Shown piece after piece: positions 48,197 through 56,611 of a DNA stretch of 64,000 nucleotides. The notes under the pieces are model-generated. The model was given only the letters and a program-made list of their open reading frames with translations, ran no database searches and was not told where the DNA came from. A program made the translations under genes and the position numbers. Positions within the stretch are counted from its first letter, which is position 1. Every line of letters begins with the position of its first letter. The DNA comes from an uncultured Roseovarius sp. (GTDB taxonomy: Bacteria > Pseudomonadota > Alphaproteobacteria > Rhodobacterales > Rhodobacteraceae): positions 398,334-462,333 of the forward strand of contig CANMBU010000003.1 in the NCBI GenBank assembly GCA_947496175.1, written 5' to 3'.

Positions 48197-49435
48197 ATGA
48201 GCAGTCAACCCACCCCGCATATCCGCACGCGCCGCGTGTTCTATATTCCGGGATACGATCCCTTTCCGCCTCGGCGCTACCGCGAGCTTTATCGCAAGCA
48301 AAGTGCAATACAGGCGGAAATTTCAGGGTACGAAATTGCCCTGAAACCCAAATCCGAGGGCGCATCGCGCTATGGCTGGAACGTGGGCGCGACGATTGAG
48401 CATCACAAGGTAGAAACCGACATCACAGTCCTGATGTGGTCAGATATTGTGCAGACCAGTATGGAGCGAGGGATTTTTGGCACCTATCTGCTGCTGTTGC
48501 GGACCGCCTGGGTTTACATCGCTTCAGGTGCCCTCTTTCGGTTGATGCGGCTGCGCAAAGGGCCTGTGATTGCCGCGCTCTACCCGGTGGGCTTTCTTCT
48601 CTTGCAGCTTTTGGTGTCACTTGCTTTGGCCGCATGCGCGATCTGGCTGAGCAAGACATATCTGGTCCCATGGCTGGGACAATTTGGAGACGCGGTGGCC
48701 GGTATTGCCGGGGCCGTTATCTTTGTCGGTATCCTGAAATGGTTCAAGGCACAGGACAGCAAGTTCTTCGCGTATTACCTGATGCATGACTACGCTTATT
48801 CCGCCCAACTCAAAGGGGCCAATCCGCCCGAGCTGGAAGCACGAATGAAGGAGTTTGTCGAAGATATCAGCGCTGCTCTGCAAAGCGACTTTGATGAAGT
48901 TCTGGTGGTGGGCCATTCCTCAGGCGCGCATATCGGTGTATCTGTTCTGGCGGATCTTCTTAGGGCTGAGAGAATACCCGATGATGGCCCGATCCTGTCA
49001 TTTCTCACCCTGGGACAGGTGGTTCCAATGGTGTCCTTCCTGCCAGAGGCACATCGGTTGCGCGCCGACCTGCAAATCTTGAGTGCACAAACACAAATAC
49101 CGTGGATCGATGTGACAGCCCCCGGAGACGGATGTGCCTTTGCGCTTTGCGATCCTGTGAGTGTGTCAGGTGTCGCAACCGCCGACAAACAATGGCCATT
49201 GGTGATCTCGGCGGCGTTCACGCAAACCCTGAGCGCAGAACGTTGGCGCGCTCTGCGTTGGCGCTTCTTCCGCCTGCATTTTCAATATCTTTGCGCTTTT
49301 GACCAACCCGGCGACTATGACTATTTCAAGATCACGGCCGGGCCGCAAAGCCTTGGCTCACGATACGCCAACCGCCAACCGTCGCCCAGCCGGATTGAGA
49401 CCTCTGCTTCGCGCTATACCAGCGTGGCCGCATGA
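48197..49435 (+). CDS. Membrane alpha/beta-hydrolase-like protein, partner of a P450
   Basis: This 412-residue protein has an alpha/beta-hydrolase nucleophile elbow GHSSG (Ser241) in VLVVGHSSGAHIGVSVLADLL, an N-terminal FYIPGYDPFPPRRY segment with an oxyanion-type G, and two membrane helices (about 126-152 and 162-182) inserted before the hydrolase core. The catalytic Asp and His cannot be placed with certainty. The gene overlaps the P450 start as ATGA, so the two form an operon; together they could act on a lipid or hydrophobic ester. I do not recognise a characterised member. Confidence 0.72.
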   Translation: MSSQPTPHIRTRRVFYIPGYDPFPPRRYRELYRKQSAIQAEISGYEIALKPKSEGASRYGWNVGATIEHHKVETDITVLMWSDIVQTSMERGIFGTYLLLLRTAWVYIASGALFRLMRLRKGPVIAALYPVGFLLLQLLVSLALAACAIWLSKTYLVPWLGQFGDAVAGIAGAVIFVGILKWFKAQDSKFFAYYLMHDYAYSAQLKGANPPELEARMKEFVEDISAALQSDFDEVLVVGHSSGAHIGVSVLADLLRAERIPDDGPILSFLTLGQVVPMVSFLPEAHRLRADLQILSAQTQIPWIDVTAPGDGCAFALCDPVSVSGVATADKQWPLVISAAFTQTLSAERWRALRWRFFRLHFQYLCAFDQPGDYDYFKITAGPQSLGSRYANRQPSPSRIETSASRYTSVAA

Positions 49436-50787
49436 CTTTACCACCCAAGCCACCATCACGAAAAGGGCGCGTATCGCTCTGGCGCTATATGCAGCTTTTC
49501 AAACAGGATCTTCTGTCTGCGCAACCAGCGCGGCTATATCGAGCCTGGATGGCCGAGTTTCGCACGCCGTTCTTTCGATCTTATCTCTGCAATCAACCTG
49601 ATCTCGTGAATCTGGTGCTGAAAGAGCGCCCCGATGACTTCCCCAAGTCGGACCGTATTCGCGAGGGGCTGGCACCTTTGCTCGGCAATTCGGTGTTTGT
49701 CACCAATGGTGAGACGTGGAAGCGGCAACGGCGGATCATCGACCCCGCGTTTGAAGGGGGGCGGCTGCGTGACACGTTTCCAGCGATGCTGGCCGCAGGG
49801 CAGGGGGCGGTGACGCGTTTGTCGGACATGGCGGATGGTTCGCCTTTGGAAATCGAGGCACAGACCAGCCATTTGGCGGCAGATGTGATCTTTCGCACGC
49901 TGTTTTCGTTACCCATAGAGGATGATCTGGCCGCTCAAGTGTTTGAGGCGTTCCGCGCCCATCAGCGCACGCAACCAGTGGTCAATCTGGCCGCTCTGTT
50001 GCCCTTACCCAAATGGCTGCCACGTCCACACCAGCGCGAAACGCGGGAAACGGCGCGACATATCCGGTCCCTCATCACGCAGTTAACCGAACGACGTATG
50101 GCTGAGATCAAGGCAGGGACAGCGCCGGATGATCTGGCGACCAAAATCATGACGACGGCTGATCCGGTAACAGGGCAACGCTTTGAGACCGAGGAAATGG
50201 TCGATCAGGTGGCTATTTTCTTTCTGGCAGGCCACGAGACGAGCGCGTCTGCTCTGGCTTGGGCGCTTTATCTTCTGGCGATGTTCCCCGACTGGCAGGA
50301 CCGCGTAGCGGAGGAGGTGGACACCGGCGAAATCGGATTTTCCGATATCGCACGGCTGAAGATCACCCGCGATGTGTTTCGCGAAACCCTGCGGCTTTAT
50401 CCGCCCGTTCCGATGATGGTGCGTGAGGCGGCATGCCCGGAGCGGTTCCGCGACCGAAACCTGCGAAAGGGCAGCCAGATTGTGTTGAGCCCCTGGCACT
50501 TGCATCGCCATGAAAGGCTTTGGGAACGGGCAGATGAGTTTGATCCCGGACGGTTTGACAGTGAGAACGGCAAAAGCTGTCTGCGCGAGGCGTATATGCC
50601 GTTTTCGACGGGGCAGCGGGTGTGCACGGGGGCAGGGTTTGCGATGATCGAAGGCGTGCTTTTGTTGGCGCTTTTGGTGCGTGCCTACCGGTTTGACCTT
50701 GTGCCAGAGCGGCCCGCGATGCCGGTGGCGCATCTGACGGTGCGGGGTAAGGACGGGATTTGGCTGAAGGTGACGCCGCGAAATTGA
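49432..50787 (+). CDS. Cytochrome P450
   Basis: This 451-residue P450 monooxygenase has the I-helix AGHETSASALAW, the K-helix ETLR (FRETLRLYPPVPMMVREA), and the heme-binding FSTGQRVCTGAG with Cys398. No membrane anchor is seen at the N-terminus, so it is a soluble class I enzyme needing a ferredoxin and reductase, which are not adjacent. The sequence is closest in style to P450s of fatty-acid or terpenoid type, but the substrate cannot be assigned. Its start overlaps the stop of the upstream hydrolase (ATGA), and two tandem hairpins follow. Confidence 0.93.
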   Translation: MTLPPKPPSRKGRVSLWRYMQLFKQDLLSAQPARLYRAWMAEFRTPFFRSYLCNQPDLVNLVLKERPDDFPKSDRIREGLAPLLGNSVFVTNGETWKRQRRIIDPAFEGGRLRDTFPAMLAAGQGAVTRLSDMADGSPLEIEAQTSHLAADVIFRTLFSLPIEDDLAAQVFEAFRAHQRTQPVVNLAALLPLPKWLPRPHQRETRETARHIRSLITQLTERRMAEIKAGTAPDDLATKIMTTADPVTGQRFETEEMVDQVAIFFLAGHETSASALAWALYLLAMFPDWQDRVAEEVDTGEIGFSDIARLKITRDVFRETLRLYPPVPMMVREAACPERFRDRNLRKGSQIVLSPWHLHRHERLWERADEFDPGRFDSENGKSCLREAYMPFSTGQRVCTGAGFAMIEGVLLLALLVRAYRFDLVPERPAMPVAHLTVRGKDGIWLKVTPRN

Positions 50788-50790
50788 CGG

Positions 50791-50838
50791 GGAAATCCTT
50801 TCAGAAAGGATTTTCCAAAAGCCTTCAGAAGGCTTTTG
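50791..50838. terminator. Two tandem hairpins between convergent genes
   Basis: Two adjacent short hairpins: AAATCCTTT with AAAGGATTT, and CAAAAGCCTT-CAG-AAGGCTTTTG. The second is flanked by A and T runs on both strands and can terminate transcription from either side. Confidence 0.65.
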
Positions 50839-50840
50839 GG

Positions 50841-51071
50841 TCAGCAAAGAACCTGAACCCGGTCATTGTTGCAGAAGATGACAATCTGACCAGAGTTCTC
50901 TACGGCGTGATACCCGCGGCGCTGCACTTCCCTCAAGAAACGGCTGCGTCCGACAATGCGCTCTACATCCCGCGTTCTGCGGCGCACCACGCCGCCTTCG
51001 CGTGCGGCCTTGGCGTCGAAGATTTTCTGCATCCAGATGTCAGCAGGCAGCATGAGGTGTAGATGGGACAT
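50841..51071 (-). CDS. Small conserved protein downstream of the RHH gene
   Basis: This 76-residue protein starts MSHLHLMLPADIWMQKIFDAKAA and continues with the basic segment GGVVRRRTRDVERIVGRSRF and a final FCNNDRVQVLC. I recall similar short proteins in Rhodobacteraceae that are mis-named phosphoribosylanthranilate isomerase; it lacks a TIM barrel and cannot be that enzyme. Its basic, mixed alpha/beta sequence may suit nucleic-acid binding, which is speculation. An internal ATG at 51053 is an alternative start. Confidence 0.6.
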   Translation of the reverse strand: MSHLHLMLPADIWMQKIFDAKAAREGGVVRRRTRDVERIVGRSRFLREVQRRGYHAVENSGQIVIFCNNDRVQVLC

Positions 51072-51105
51072 GCGTGTAAAATGCGTGGAGCAGGTTAAAG
51101 TGCCG

Positions 51106-51321
51106 TTAACCGCGATAGTGGCGCAGCACGAACACCCGGATGGCCGAGGCCAGTCCCATCTCAACCCCGCGTGCGGCGTCTATTTCCGCGGCGAGTGCGT
51201 TGATCGGCTGACCGCGCTCAGTCGCGATGTCCCGAAAAGCCTGCCAGAACTCATCTTCCAAAGACACGCTGGTGCGGTGGCCACGCAAACTGAGTGATCG
51301 TTTAACAGGACGTCCACTCAT
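51106..51321 (-). CDS. Ribbon-helix-helix domain protein
   Basis: This 71-residue protein has the ribbon-helix-helix pattern: a basic strand (RPVKRSLSLRGHRTSVSLEDEFW) followed by two helices (FRDIATERGQPINALAAEIDAAR…SAIRVFVLRHY). Such proteins bind DNA as dimers and often repress their own operon. The ATG overlaps the stop of the preceding DUF4169 gene (ATGA). The fumC-DUF4169-RHH order is common in alphaproteobacteria. Confidence 0.82.
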   Translation of the reverse strand: MSGRPVKRSLSLRGHRTSVSLEDEFWQAFRDIATERGQPINALAAEIDAARGVEMGLASAIRVFVLRHYRG

Positions 51322-51494
51322 TCGTCGCGCCGATGCTGGTCCAGCGTTTCACGCGCCTTTTGAGACCGCGTGTGTTCCAGCTCTTTATCGACTTTGCTGC
51401 GTCCAAACTTCACCGCGTTTTCATCCGCCTGAGCGCGTCTTTCCTTGCGAGCCTTGGCCTTGCGAAACTGGTTCAGGTTGACGGGTTTGCTCAT
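51318..51494 (-). CDS. DUF4169 family small protein
   Basis: This 58-residue, highly charged helical protein reads [20 protein letters not shown] at its start and ends DQHRRDE. It is joined to fumC (4-base ATGA overlap at its start) and to the ribbon-helix-helix gene (ATGA at its end), and was found by reading the minus strand between those two genes. DUF4169 is a family of unknown function that accompanies fumC in this bacterial group. Confidence 0.82.
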   Translation of the reverse strand: MSKPVNLNQFRKAKARKERRAQADENAVKFGRSKVDKELEHTRSQKARETLDQHRRDE

Positions 51495-52888
51495 GCGTCT
51501 TTCGGGCCGATCATATCCTCTGGACGCACCACGCGGTCAAAGGTTTCCTCATCGACAAAGCCAAGCGCAATCGCCTCTTCCTTCAGCGTCGTGCCGTTCT
51601 TATGCGCGGTTTTGGCGACCTTGGTGGCGTTGTCATACCCAATGGTCGGCGCCAATGCCGTAACCAGCATCAGGCTTTCTTTCATCAGCTTGTCGATGCG
51701 CGGTTCATTGGCCTGAATGCCCAAAAGCATCCGTTCGGTAAAGCTGTCCGCAGCATCGCCCAAAAGCTGGATTGACTGCAGCAGGTTGTAGGACATCATC
51801 GGGTTGTAGACGTTCAACTCGAAATGACCTTGGGATCCGGCAAATTTCATTGCGGCGTCATTGCCCATCACATGCGCGGCCACCTGCGTCAGCGCCTCGG
51901 CCTGCGTCGGGTTCACTTTGCCGGGCATGATGGACGAGCCAGGCTCATTTTCCGGCAGGATCAGCTCACCCAGACCCGAGCGCGGCCCGGAGCCAAGAAA
52001 GCGGATGTCATTGGCAATCTTGTAACAGCTGCCGGCCACCGTGGCCAAAGCACCTGACATGAACACCATGGCGTCATGCGCGGCCAAGGCTTCGAACTTG
52101 TTGGGGGCGGTCACAAAAGGCAGGCCGGTGATCTCGGCCATGTTCGCCGCCACAGCTTCGCCCCAACCTTTTTTGGTGTTGAGACCTGTGCCAACAGCAG
52201 TCCCGCCTTGGGCCAGTTCATAAATACCCGGCAGACAGGCCTCTATACGGCTGATGCCTTGACGCATCTGATGCGCGTAGCCAGAAAATTCCTGTCCCAG
52301 CGTGAGCGGTGTGGCATCCTGCGTATGGGTTCGCCCGATCTTGATGATGTCTTTGAATTCGTCTGATTTCTGCTCCAGCCCTGCCAAAAGCTTCTTCAGC
52401 CCCGGCAAAAGCACATCGCGCACGCTCATGGCTGTTGCGATATGCATGGCTGTGGGAAACGTATCGTTCGAGGATTGCCCCATATTGCAATGATCATTGG
52501 GATGCACGGGGTCCTTGGAGCCGATTGTGCCGCCCAGGATTTCAATCGCGCGGTTGGCGATAACCTCATTGGCATTCATGTTGGATTGCGTGCCGGAGCC
52601 GGTCTGCCAGACAACCAGCGGGAAATGATCATCCAGCTTGCCATCCACCACTTCACTGGCCGCTTGAATGATCGCATCCCCCAGCTTGGCGTCCAATGCG
52701 CCAGAGGCTTTGTTAGCCATCGCGCAGGCCTGCTTGATCACCCCAAGCGCGCGCACGATCGCGACAGGTTGTGTCTCCCATCCGATGGGAAAGTTCATCA
52801 AAGATCGCTGTGTCTGCGCACCCCAGTATTTCTCGCTGGGAACTTCCAGAGGGCCGAAACTATCGGATTCGGTGCGCGTCTTGGACAT
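51491..52888 (-). CDS. fumC: Class II fumarate hydratase
   Basis: FumC interconverts fumarate and malate in the TCA cycle without an iron-sulfur cluster. The 465-residue product starts [30 protein letters not shown] and contains the superfamily signature [16 protein letters not shown]. The start at 52888 matches the family; 20 codons of the longer frame are excluded. It heads a small operon with the DUF4169 and RHH genes. Confidence 0.97.
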   Translation of the reverse strand: MSKTRTESDSFGPLEVPSEKYWGAQTQRSLMNFPIGWETQPVAIVRALGVIKQACAMANKASGALDAKLGDAIIQAASEVVDGKLDDHFPLVVWQTGSGTQSNMNANEVIANRAIEILGGTIGSKDPVHPNDHCNMGQSSNDTFPTAMHIATAMSVRDVLLPGLKKLLAGLEQKSDEFKDIIKIGRTHTQDATPLTLGQEFSGYAHQMRQGISRIEACLPGIYELAQGGTAVGTGLNTKKGWGEAVAANMAEITGLPFVTAPNKFEALAAHDAMVFMSGALATVAGSCYKIANDIRFLGSGPRSGLGELILPENEPGSSIMPGKVNPTQAEALTQVAAHVMGNDAAMKFAGSQGHFELNVYNPMMSYNLLQSIQLLGDAADSFTERMLLGIQANEPRIDKLMKESLMLVTALAPTIGYDNATKVAKTAHKNGTTLKEEAIALGFVDEETFDRVVRPEDMIGPKDA

Positions 52889-52992
52889 GGTGATGATCTC
52901 CGTCGGAATTGCTTTGCCTTGTCTTACCGCAAAGGCGCGAAAGTTCAATCACCTGAGGGTATACTCAAGGTAATCGCTTGCAAAACGGCTGT

Positions 52993-53469
52993 TTATTTCC
53001 GGAAACTGTCGAGGCTGACCACATCAGCATCCGCCGCTTTGTCCGACAAAGGGGTCACAGTCGCAGGATCTTCGTCTTTTGGCGGAGGTGCCAGCTCGTC
53101 TTCGTCGTTCTCACCCTCCTGGGACTCAAAGCGAAGTCCGAATTCTACAGAAGGATCGACAAAGGTCTGTATCGCGTCATACGGAATATAGAGGTTTTCC
53201 GGCTGATCCCCGAAATTGAGCGTCACCGAAAAGCCCTCGTCCGTGACAGTCAGTTTATCGAACCAGTGCTGCATGACCACTGTCATTTCGCTTGGGTAGC
53301 GTTCTTTAAGCCAGTCAGCGATGCTGGTGTCGGGATGTGTCGTTTCAAAAGTGATGAAGAAATGATGCGCGCCAGGCAAACCATTGTCACGCACGTCGCA
53401 AAGCACATCCTGGATCAGGTTGCGCATCGCACGATGCATCAGTTTTCCGTAGTCGATGGAGCGCGTCAT
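52993..53469 (-). CDS. sspB: SspB, ClpXP adaptor for ssrA-tagged proteins
   Basis: SspB delivers tmRNA-tagged proteins to ClpXP. This 158-residue product has the alphaproteobacterial form: MTRSIDYGKLMHRAMRNLIQDVL, a folded ssrA-binding domain (HHFFITFETTHP, LTVTDEGFSVTLNFGDQPENLYIPYDAI), a flexible acidic linker (EDELAPPPKDEDP) and a C-terminal ClpX-binding tail (VVSLDSFRK). The ssrA gene itself is about 2.4 kb away in this window. Confidence 0.93.
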   Translation of the reverse strand: MTRSIDYGKLMHRAMRNLIQDVLCDVRDNGLPGAHHFFITFETTHPDTSIADWLKERYPSEMTVVMQHWFDKLTVTDEGFSVTLNFGDQPENLYIPYDAIQTFVDPSVEFGLRFESQEGENDEDELAPPPKDEDPATVTPLSDKAADADVVSLDSFRK

Positions 53470-53529
53470 TTACCACCCATAGGCCGTATTACGACTCAGC
53501 ATAAGGAATTTACGGGAAAACAAAAGGGC

Positions 53530-54783
53530 TCAGAGACCAAAGATCGGCTGTGAAACGCCCGCAAGAGTAGCCATTGCGAGAAGTGTGGGCACCATGGGCC
53601 ATCGCAACTTGAGAAAGATCAAGGCTGCGAGGCATATGAGGGCGGCGTTGATCCATTGAAAGCTGGAAATCTCGGGAAAAGGGCCGAACCGGGTTTGCGG
53701 CACATTTCCAAAGAGCACATGCAAAGTGAACCAGACGGCAAGATTCAGGATAACCCCCGCCACACTTGCCGAAATAGCGTCAAACGCGCCTTTGAGCCGC
53801 GGACGGGCAAGCAGGGCCTCCACAAAGGGTGCTGCCACGAAAATCCAAAGAAAGCATGGGATGAACGTGACCCAGAGCGTTATTGCCGCTGCTGCCAGCG
53901 CCAGCCCCGGCCCACCGGTTTGAAAGCCGGTCAGAAAAGCGGTGAACTGTGTGACCAGGATCAGGGGGCCGGGCGTGGTTTCTGCCAGGCCCAGGCTGTC
54001 AATCATCTGATCGGTGGTGAGCCAGCCATAGGATTGCACGATCTCCTGCGTCATATAGGCCAGCACGGCATAGGCGCCGCCAAAGGTTACGATGGCAAGT
54101 TTGGAGAAAAACAGCGCCATGTCGACCAACAGATCGGCTTCGATCAGCCAAAGAAGGCCGATAGGGGCCGCCCAAAGTGAACCCCAGATCGCAACTGTGC
54201 TGAGAGTTGCTGGGCGTTTCGTTGAGGACGTTTGTGACATGGGTTCCGAGGTGCGTTCAGACAAGACCCAGCCTATGAGGGCCGCACAGGCGATGATGAT
54301 TGGGAATGGCACGGAAAGAAAGAAGATCGCGATAAACGCCGCAAGGGCCAGAGCGCGGGAAAGGTCAGAGGTAAGCGCGCGGTGCGCCAAATTTAAAAGC
54401 GCCTGAAAAACGATGATCACAACAGCGGCCTTGATGCCCAGGAACGCGGTTTGGACCAGTGGAACTTGCCCGAAATAGGCGTAACCAAAACCAAGAGCCG
54501 TGATCACCAACGCGCCAGGCAACACGAAAAGCAGCCCCGCCAGCAGACCGCCCGGCACCCCGCGCAACCGCCATCCGGCATAGGTGGCCAGCTGCATCGC
54601 CTCCGGGCCGGGCAAGAGCATGCAAAAGGACAGCGCTTTGAGAAACTGGTCTTCAGTCAGCCATTTGTGGCGGTCGACCAACTCGGTCTGCATGAGCGAG
54701 ATTTGCGCCGCCGGTCCGCCAAAGGACAGGACGCCGATGCGCGCAAAGACGCGGATGAGCTCAGAAATGGATACCTGCATCAT
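53530..54783 (-). CDS. chrA: ChrA chromate efflux transporter
   Basis: ChrA exports chromate from the cytoplasm. The 417-residue, two-domain membrane protein (about ten helices) shows the internal duplication of the family: FARIGVLSFGGPAAQISLMQ in the first half and FSKLAIVTFGGAYAVLAYMT in the second, with LLPGPEAMQLATYAGW and TTPGPLILVTQFTAF. The ATG at 54783 overlaps the chrB stop (ATGA) and is preferred to 54804. It is co-transcribed with chrB. Confidence 0.95.
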   Translation of the reverse strand: MMQVSISELIRVFARIGVLSFGGPAAQISLMQTELVDRHKWLTEDQFLKALSFCMLLPGPEAMQLATYAGWRLRGVPGGLLAGLLFVLPGALVITALGFGYAYFGQVPLVQTAFLGIKAAVVIIVFQALLNLAHRALTSDLSRALALAAFIAIFFLSVPFPIIIACAALIGWVLSERTSEPMSQTSSTKRPATLSTVAIWGSLWAAPIGLLWLIEADLLVDMALFFSKLAIVTFGGAYAVLAYMTQEIVQSYGWLTTDQMIDSLGLAETTPGPLILVTQFTAFLTGFQTGGPGLALAAAAITLWVTFIPCFLWIFVAAPFVEALLARPRLKGAFDAISASVAGVILNLAVWFTLHVLFGNVPQTRFGPFPEISSFQWINAALICLAALIFLKLRWPMVPTLLAMATLAGVSQPIFGL

Positions 54784-55595
54784 GCGCCCCGGCTGTTCGG
54801 CCAATCATGGGTTTCCTCATACCCATCCCGCGCCCAGCGGTACAGGGCATCATAGAGCGTCATGCCAACCTCAAGCTGGGCATGATCCTCTCGAAACTGC
54901 CGTGAAAGGCCAACGGACAAGGCCAGAAGGCCAGCGGCGGCGGGGTGACCAGCGTTGGGGTTTGTGTCGGCGGCACGAATGACATCTGCCATGCGGGACA
55001 GGGCCGGGGAGGTCAGTTTGAATTCCTCCAGCATGGTATCAAAAGTGCACATGTCGCCGCGATGCGACCAGAAAACCCCCTCGATATCAAAAGGCACGGC
55101 GTTGAATTTCTCGGCCACGGCCTCGACATCGCTGGGCGAGACAAAGAGAAACCGCGCGCCCCGGTCGACAAAACGGCGGATGAGCCAGGGACAGGCAATG
55201 CGGTCAATTTTGGGCCGGTGCCGCGTGACCCAGAGCGTTTGACCATTCACAGGCTGGGGCAGGGCGCTTGCTGGTACACGCAAACAGTCTTTGGTCTCGC
55301 GCCAGCCAAACATGCCGCCTTGCAGATGCTCTGCCTGGATGCCGTCACTGCGCAGCCAGGCTGCAACGCCCTGACTGAGCTTCAGCCCCTTTTGGCAAAC
55401 GACAATTGCGCGCGGTGTTGCAAGCATTTCGATTATTCCCGGGATATCGGTATGCGGATGCCGCCGCGATCCGGGGATAAGATAGGGGTCTTCGGCAAAA
55501 TCTTCTTGGATACAGACATCAATAATATCCGGGCAGTCAGGTGTGCCAATCAGGCGATTGAGTTGGGAAACAGTAATTGCATTGGGTGCAGGCAT
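54780..55595 (-). CDS. chrB: ChrB, chromate resistance regulator/sensor with a rhodanese domain
   Basis: ChrB proteins sense chromate and control chrA. The 271-residue product joins a rhodanese-like N-terminal domain (about residues 5-105, active-site Cys67 in IVVCQKGLKLSQGVAAWL) to a ChrB C-terminal domain from about 120 (WVTRHRPKIDRIACPWLIRRFVDRGARFLFV, with DIEGVFWSHRGDMCTFD and a Cys). GGATG precedes the ATG. A structured leader element lies about 110 bases upstream. Confidence 0.92.
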   Translation of the reverse strand: MPAPNAITVSQLNRLIGTPDCPDIIDVCIQEDFAEDPYLIPGSRRHPHTDIPGIIEMLATPRAIVVCQKGLKLSQGVAAWLRSDGIQAEHLQGGMFGWRETKDCLRVPASALPQPVNGQTLWVTRHRPKIDRIACPWLIRRFVDRGARFLFVSPSDVEAVAEKFNAVPFDIEGVFWSHRGDMCTFDTMLEEFKLTSPALSRMADVIRAADTNPNAGHPAAAGLLALSVGLSRQFREDHAQLEVGMTLYDALYRWARDGYEETHDWPNSRGA

Positions 55596-55703
55596 GGCAA
55601 AAGCATCCTCTGGTCCGAGCGTTATGCATAAGCAAACGCGTTTCAGTGGATGCGACTTTGGGCCATAGCCTCACGGGGCAGTCGCAGGATGACCCCTTGG
55701 TGT

Positions 55704-55799
55704 AATGATGGCTGAGAGGCGAAGGGCGGTCAAGCGCCGTAGGGCGCGGTTCCACCCCGCCGTACAAAAGCCGGGGTGAGCCTCGACCGACACATCATT
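55704..55799 (-). ncRNA. Candidate structured leader RNA (chrB RNA motif) upstream of chrB
   Basis: On the strand of chrB the sequence folds into a multistem element. AATGATG at 55704-55710 pairs with CATCATT at 55793-55799. GAGGC at 55716-55720 pairs with GCCTC at 55780-55784. A hairpin CACCCCG/CGGGGTG lies at 55753-55778 and a GCGCC/GGCGC hairpin at about 55734-55746. Candidate structured RNAs named chrB motifs have been reported upstream of chrB in alphaproteobacteria; I recall them but cannot verify this match. Part of it may instead belong to the ssrA precursor tail. Confidence 0.5.
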
Positions 55800-55809
55800 C
55801 GCAGTATTA

Positions 55810-56122
55810 TGAAAGTGCAGGCTTCTGTTGCCAGGTGCCTGCGAACCCCGCCTAACCTGGCTAGAGGCTAGGGCTTAGATTTCGGCTTTTCGCACTGCTT
55901 ACGCAGCGAGAGCAACCGGAGCTTTGTTGTCGTTTGCAACTAGCTTAGGTGTACCGATAACGGTGGTAACTCACCGGGACAAAGCTAACCCCTTTAGACG
56001 TTCGTCGATCCTGTTTCGACCCCATGATCCCCAAACGAAGGAATTTTGGTGGAGTCGCCGGGTACCGCCCCCGGGTCCGATCCGCTTATTACGAGCGCGT
56101 TTATGTCCATAGTCCCGAAGGA
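55810..56122 (-). ncRNA. ssrA: tmRNA, circularly permuted two-piece form
   Basis: On the minus strand the acceptor piece comes first and ends in CGACTCCACCA (CCA at 56047-56049). After an intervening segment of 23 bases (56024-56046) the coding piece begins GGGGTCG at 56023. GGGGUCG pairs with CGACUCC to form the acceptor stem with a G3-U pair, the alanine identity element. The tag frame at 55899-55937 (resume codon GCA) encodes ANDNKAPVALAA and a TAA stop; with the charged alanine the tag is AANDNKAPVALAA. The gene order is the permuted one known from alphaproteobacteria. The 5' and 3' limits are approximate. Confidence 0.93.
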
Positions 56123-56129
56123 CAAAAGG

Positions 56130-56157
56130 TATATAAGCAATGCCAAAGGGTTTGCAA
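56130..56157 (-). promoter_or_regulatory. Probable sigma-70 promoter of ssrA
   Basis: On the minus strand TTGCAA (-35) at 56152-56157 and TATATA (-10) at 56130-56135 are separated by 16 bases, placing the start near 56122, just upstream of the acceptor piece. Confidence 0.6.
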
Positions 56158-56570
56158 AGATGTGCTTTCTTCGGGCCTGACCGTAGCTTTCACGTGCAAC
56201 CGCGCCGACACAATGCAGGAAACTTGGCAAAACCCTTTGAAACTCAATAATTTTCAGCCCTCAAAGGCGGGTGATATCGGCCGTTTTCAGCCTCAAATTC
56301 GAGAGTATTGAGCAATTTGAGCGAGGATTTGCCGGTTTTTGAGACCAATTCACCAAAACCGTGCAGCCGCAGAGAATCATGCTATCTATCTTTTCAGATA
56401 CCTTACGGTCCGTTAGCGCGCATGATGCAGGTTGGTCCCTTCTAGTCGCATAACAGATCGTGTCGAGAGCGGAATTCGACAACCAGCTCTTGGGTGGGGC
56501 AGAGGTCGGCCAGCGAAAAGCAGGCCGACCTCTCTACTTTCGGGCCTCTTTTTCTGCACATAAGACAAAG
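56158..56570. other. Spacer between ssrA and the BCCT gene with a long inverted repeat
   Basis: No gene supported in about 410 bases. The striking element is an 11-base perfect inverted repeat, AGAGGTCGGCC at 56501-56511 and GGCCGACCTCT at 56523-56533 with an 11-base loop. It has no T run on either side, so it is not a standard terminator. Confidence 0.5.
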
Positions 56571-56605
56571 AAAAACCGGCGCTGCACTGAGCGAACGCCG
56601 GTTTC
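56571..56605 (-). terminator. Intrinsic terminator of the BCCT transporter gene
   Basis: Stem AAACCGGCG with CGCCGGTTT, followed on the minus strand by TTTTTCTTT, only a few bases after the stop at 56612. Confidence 0.85.
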
Positions 56606-56611
56606 TTTTGT

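Noticed and set aside
56024..56311. 95-codon rightward frame over the ssrA gene
   Set aside because: It lies opposite the acceptor piece of tmRNA, which explains the sequence better.
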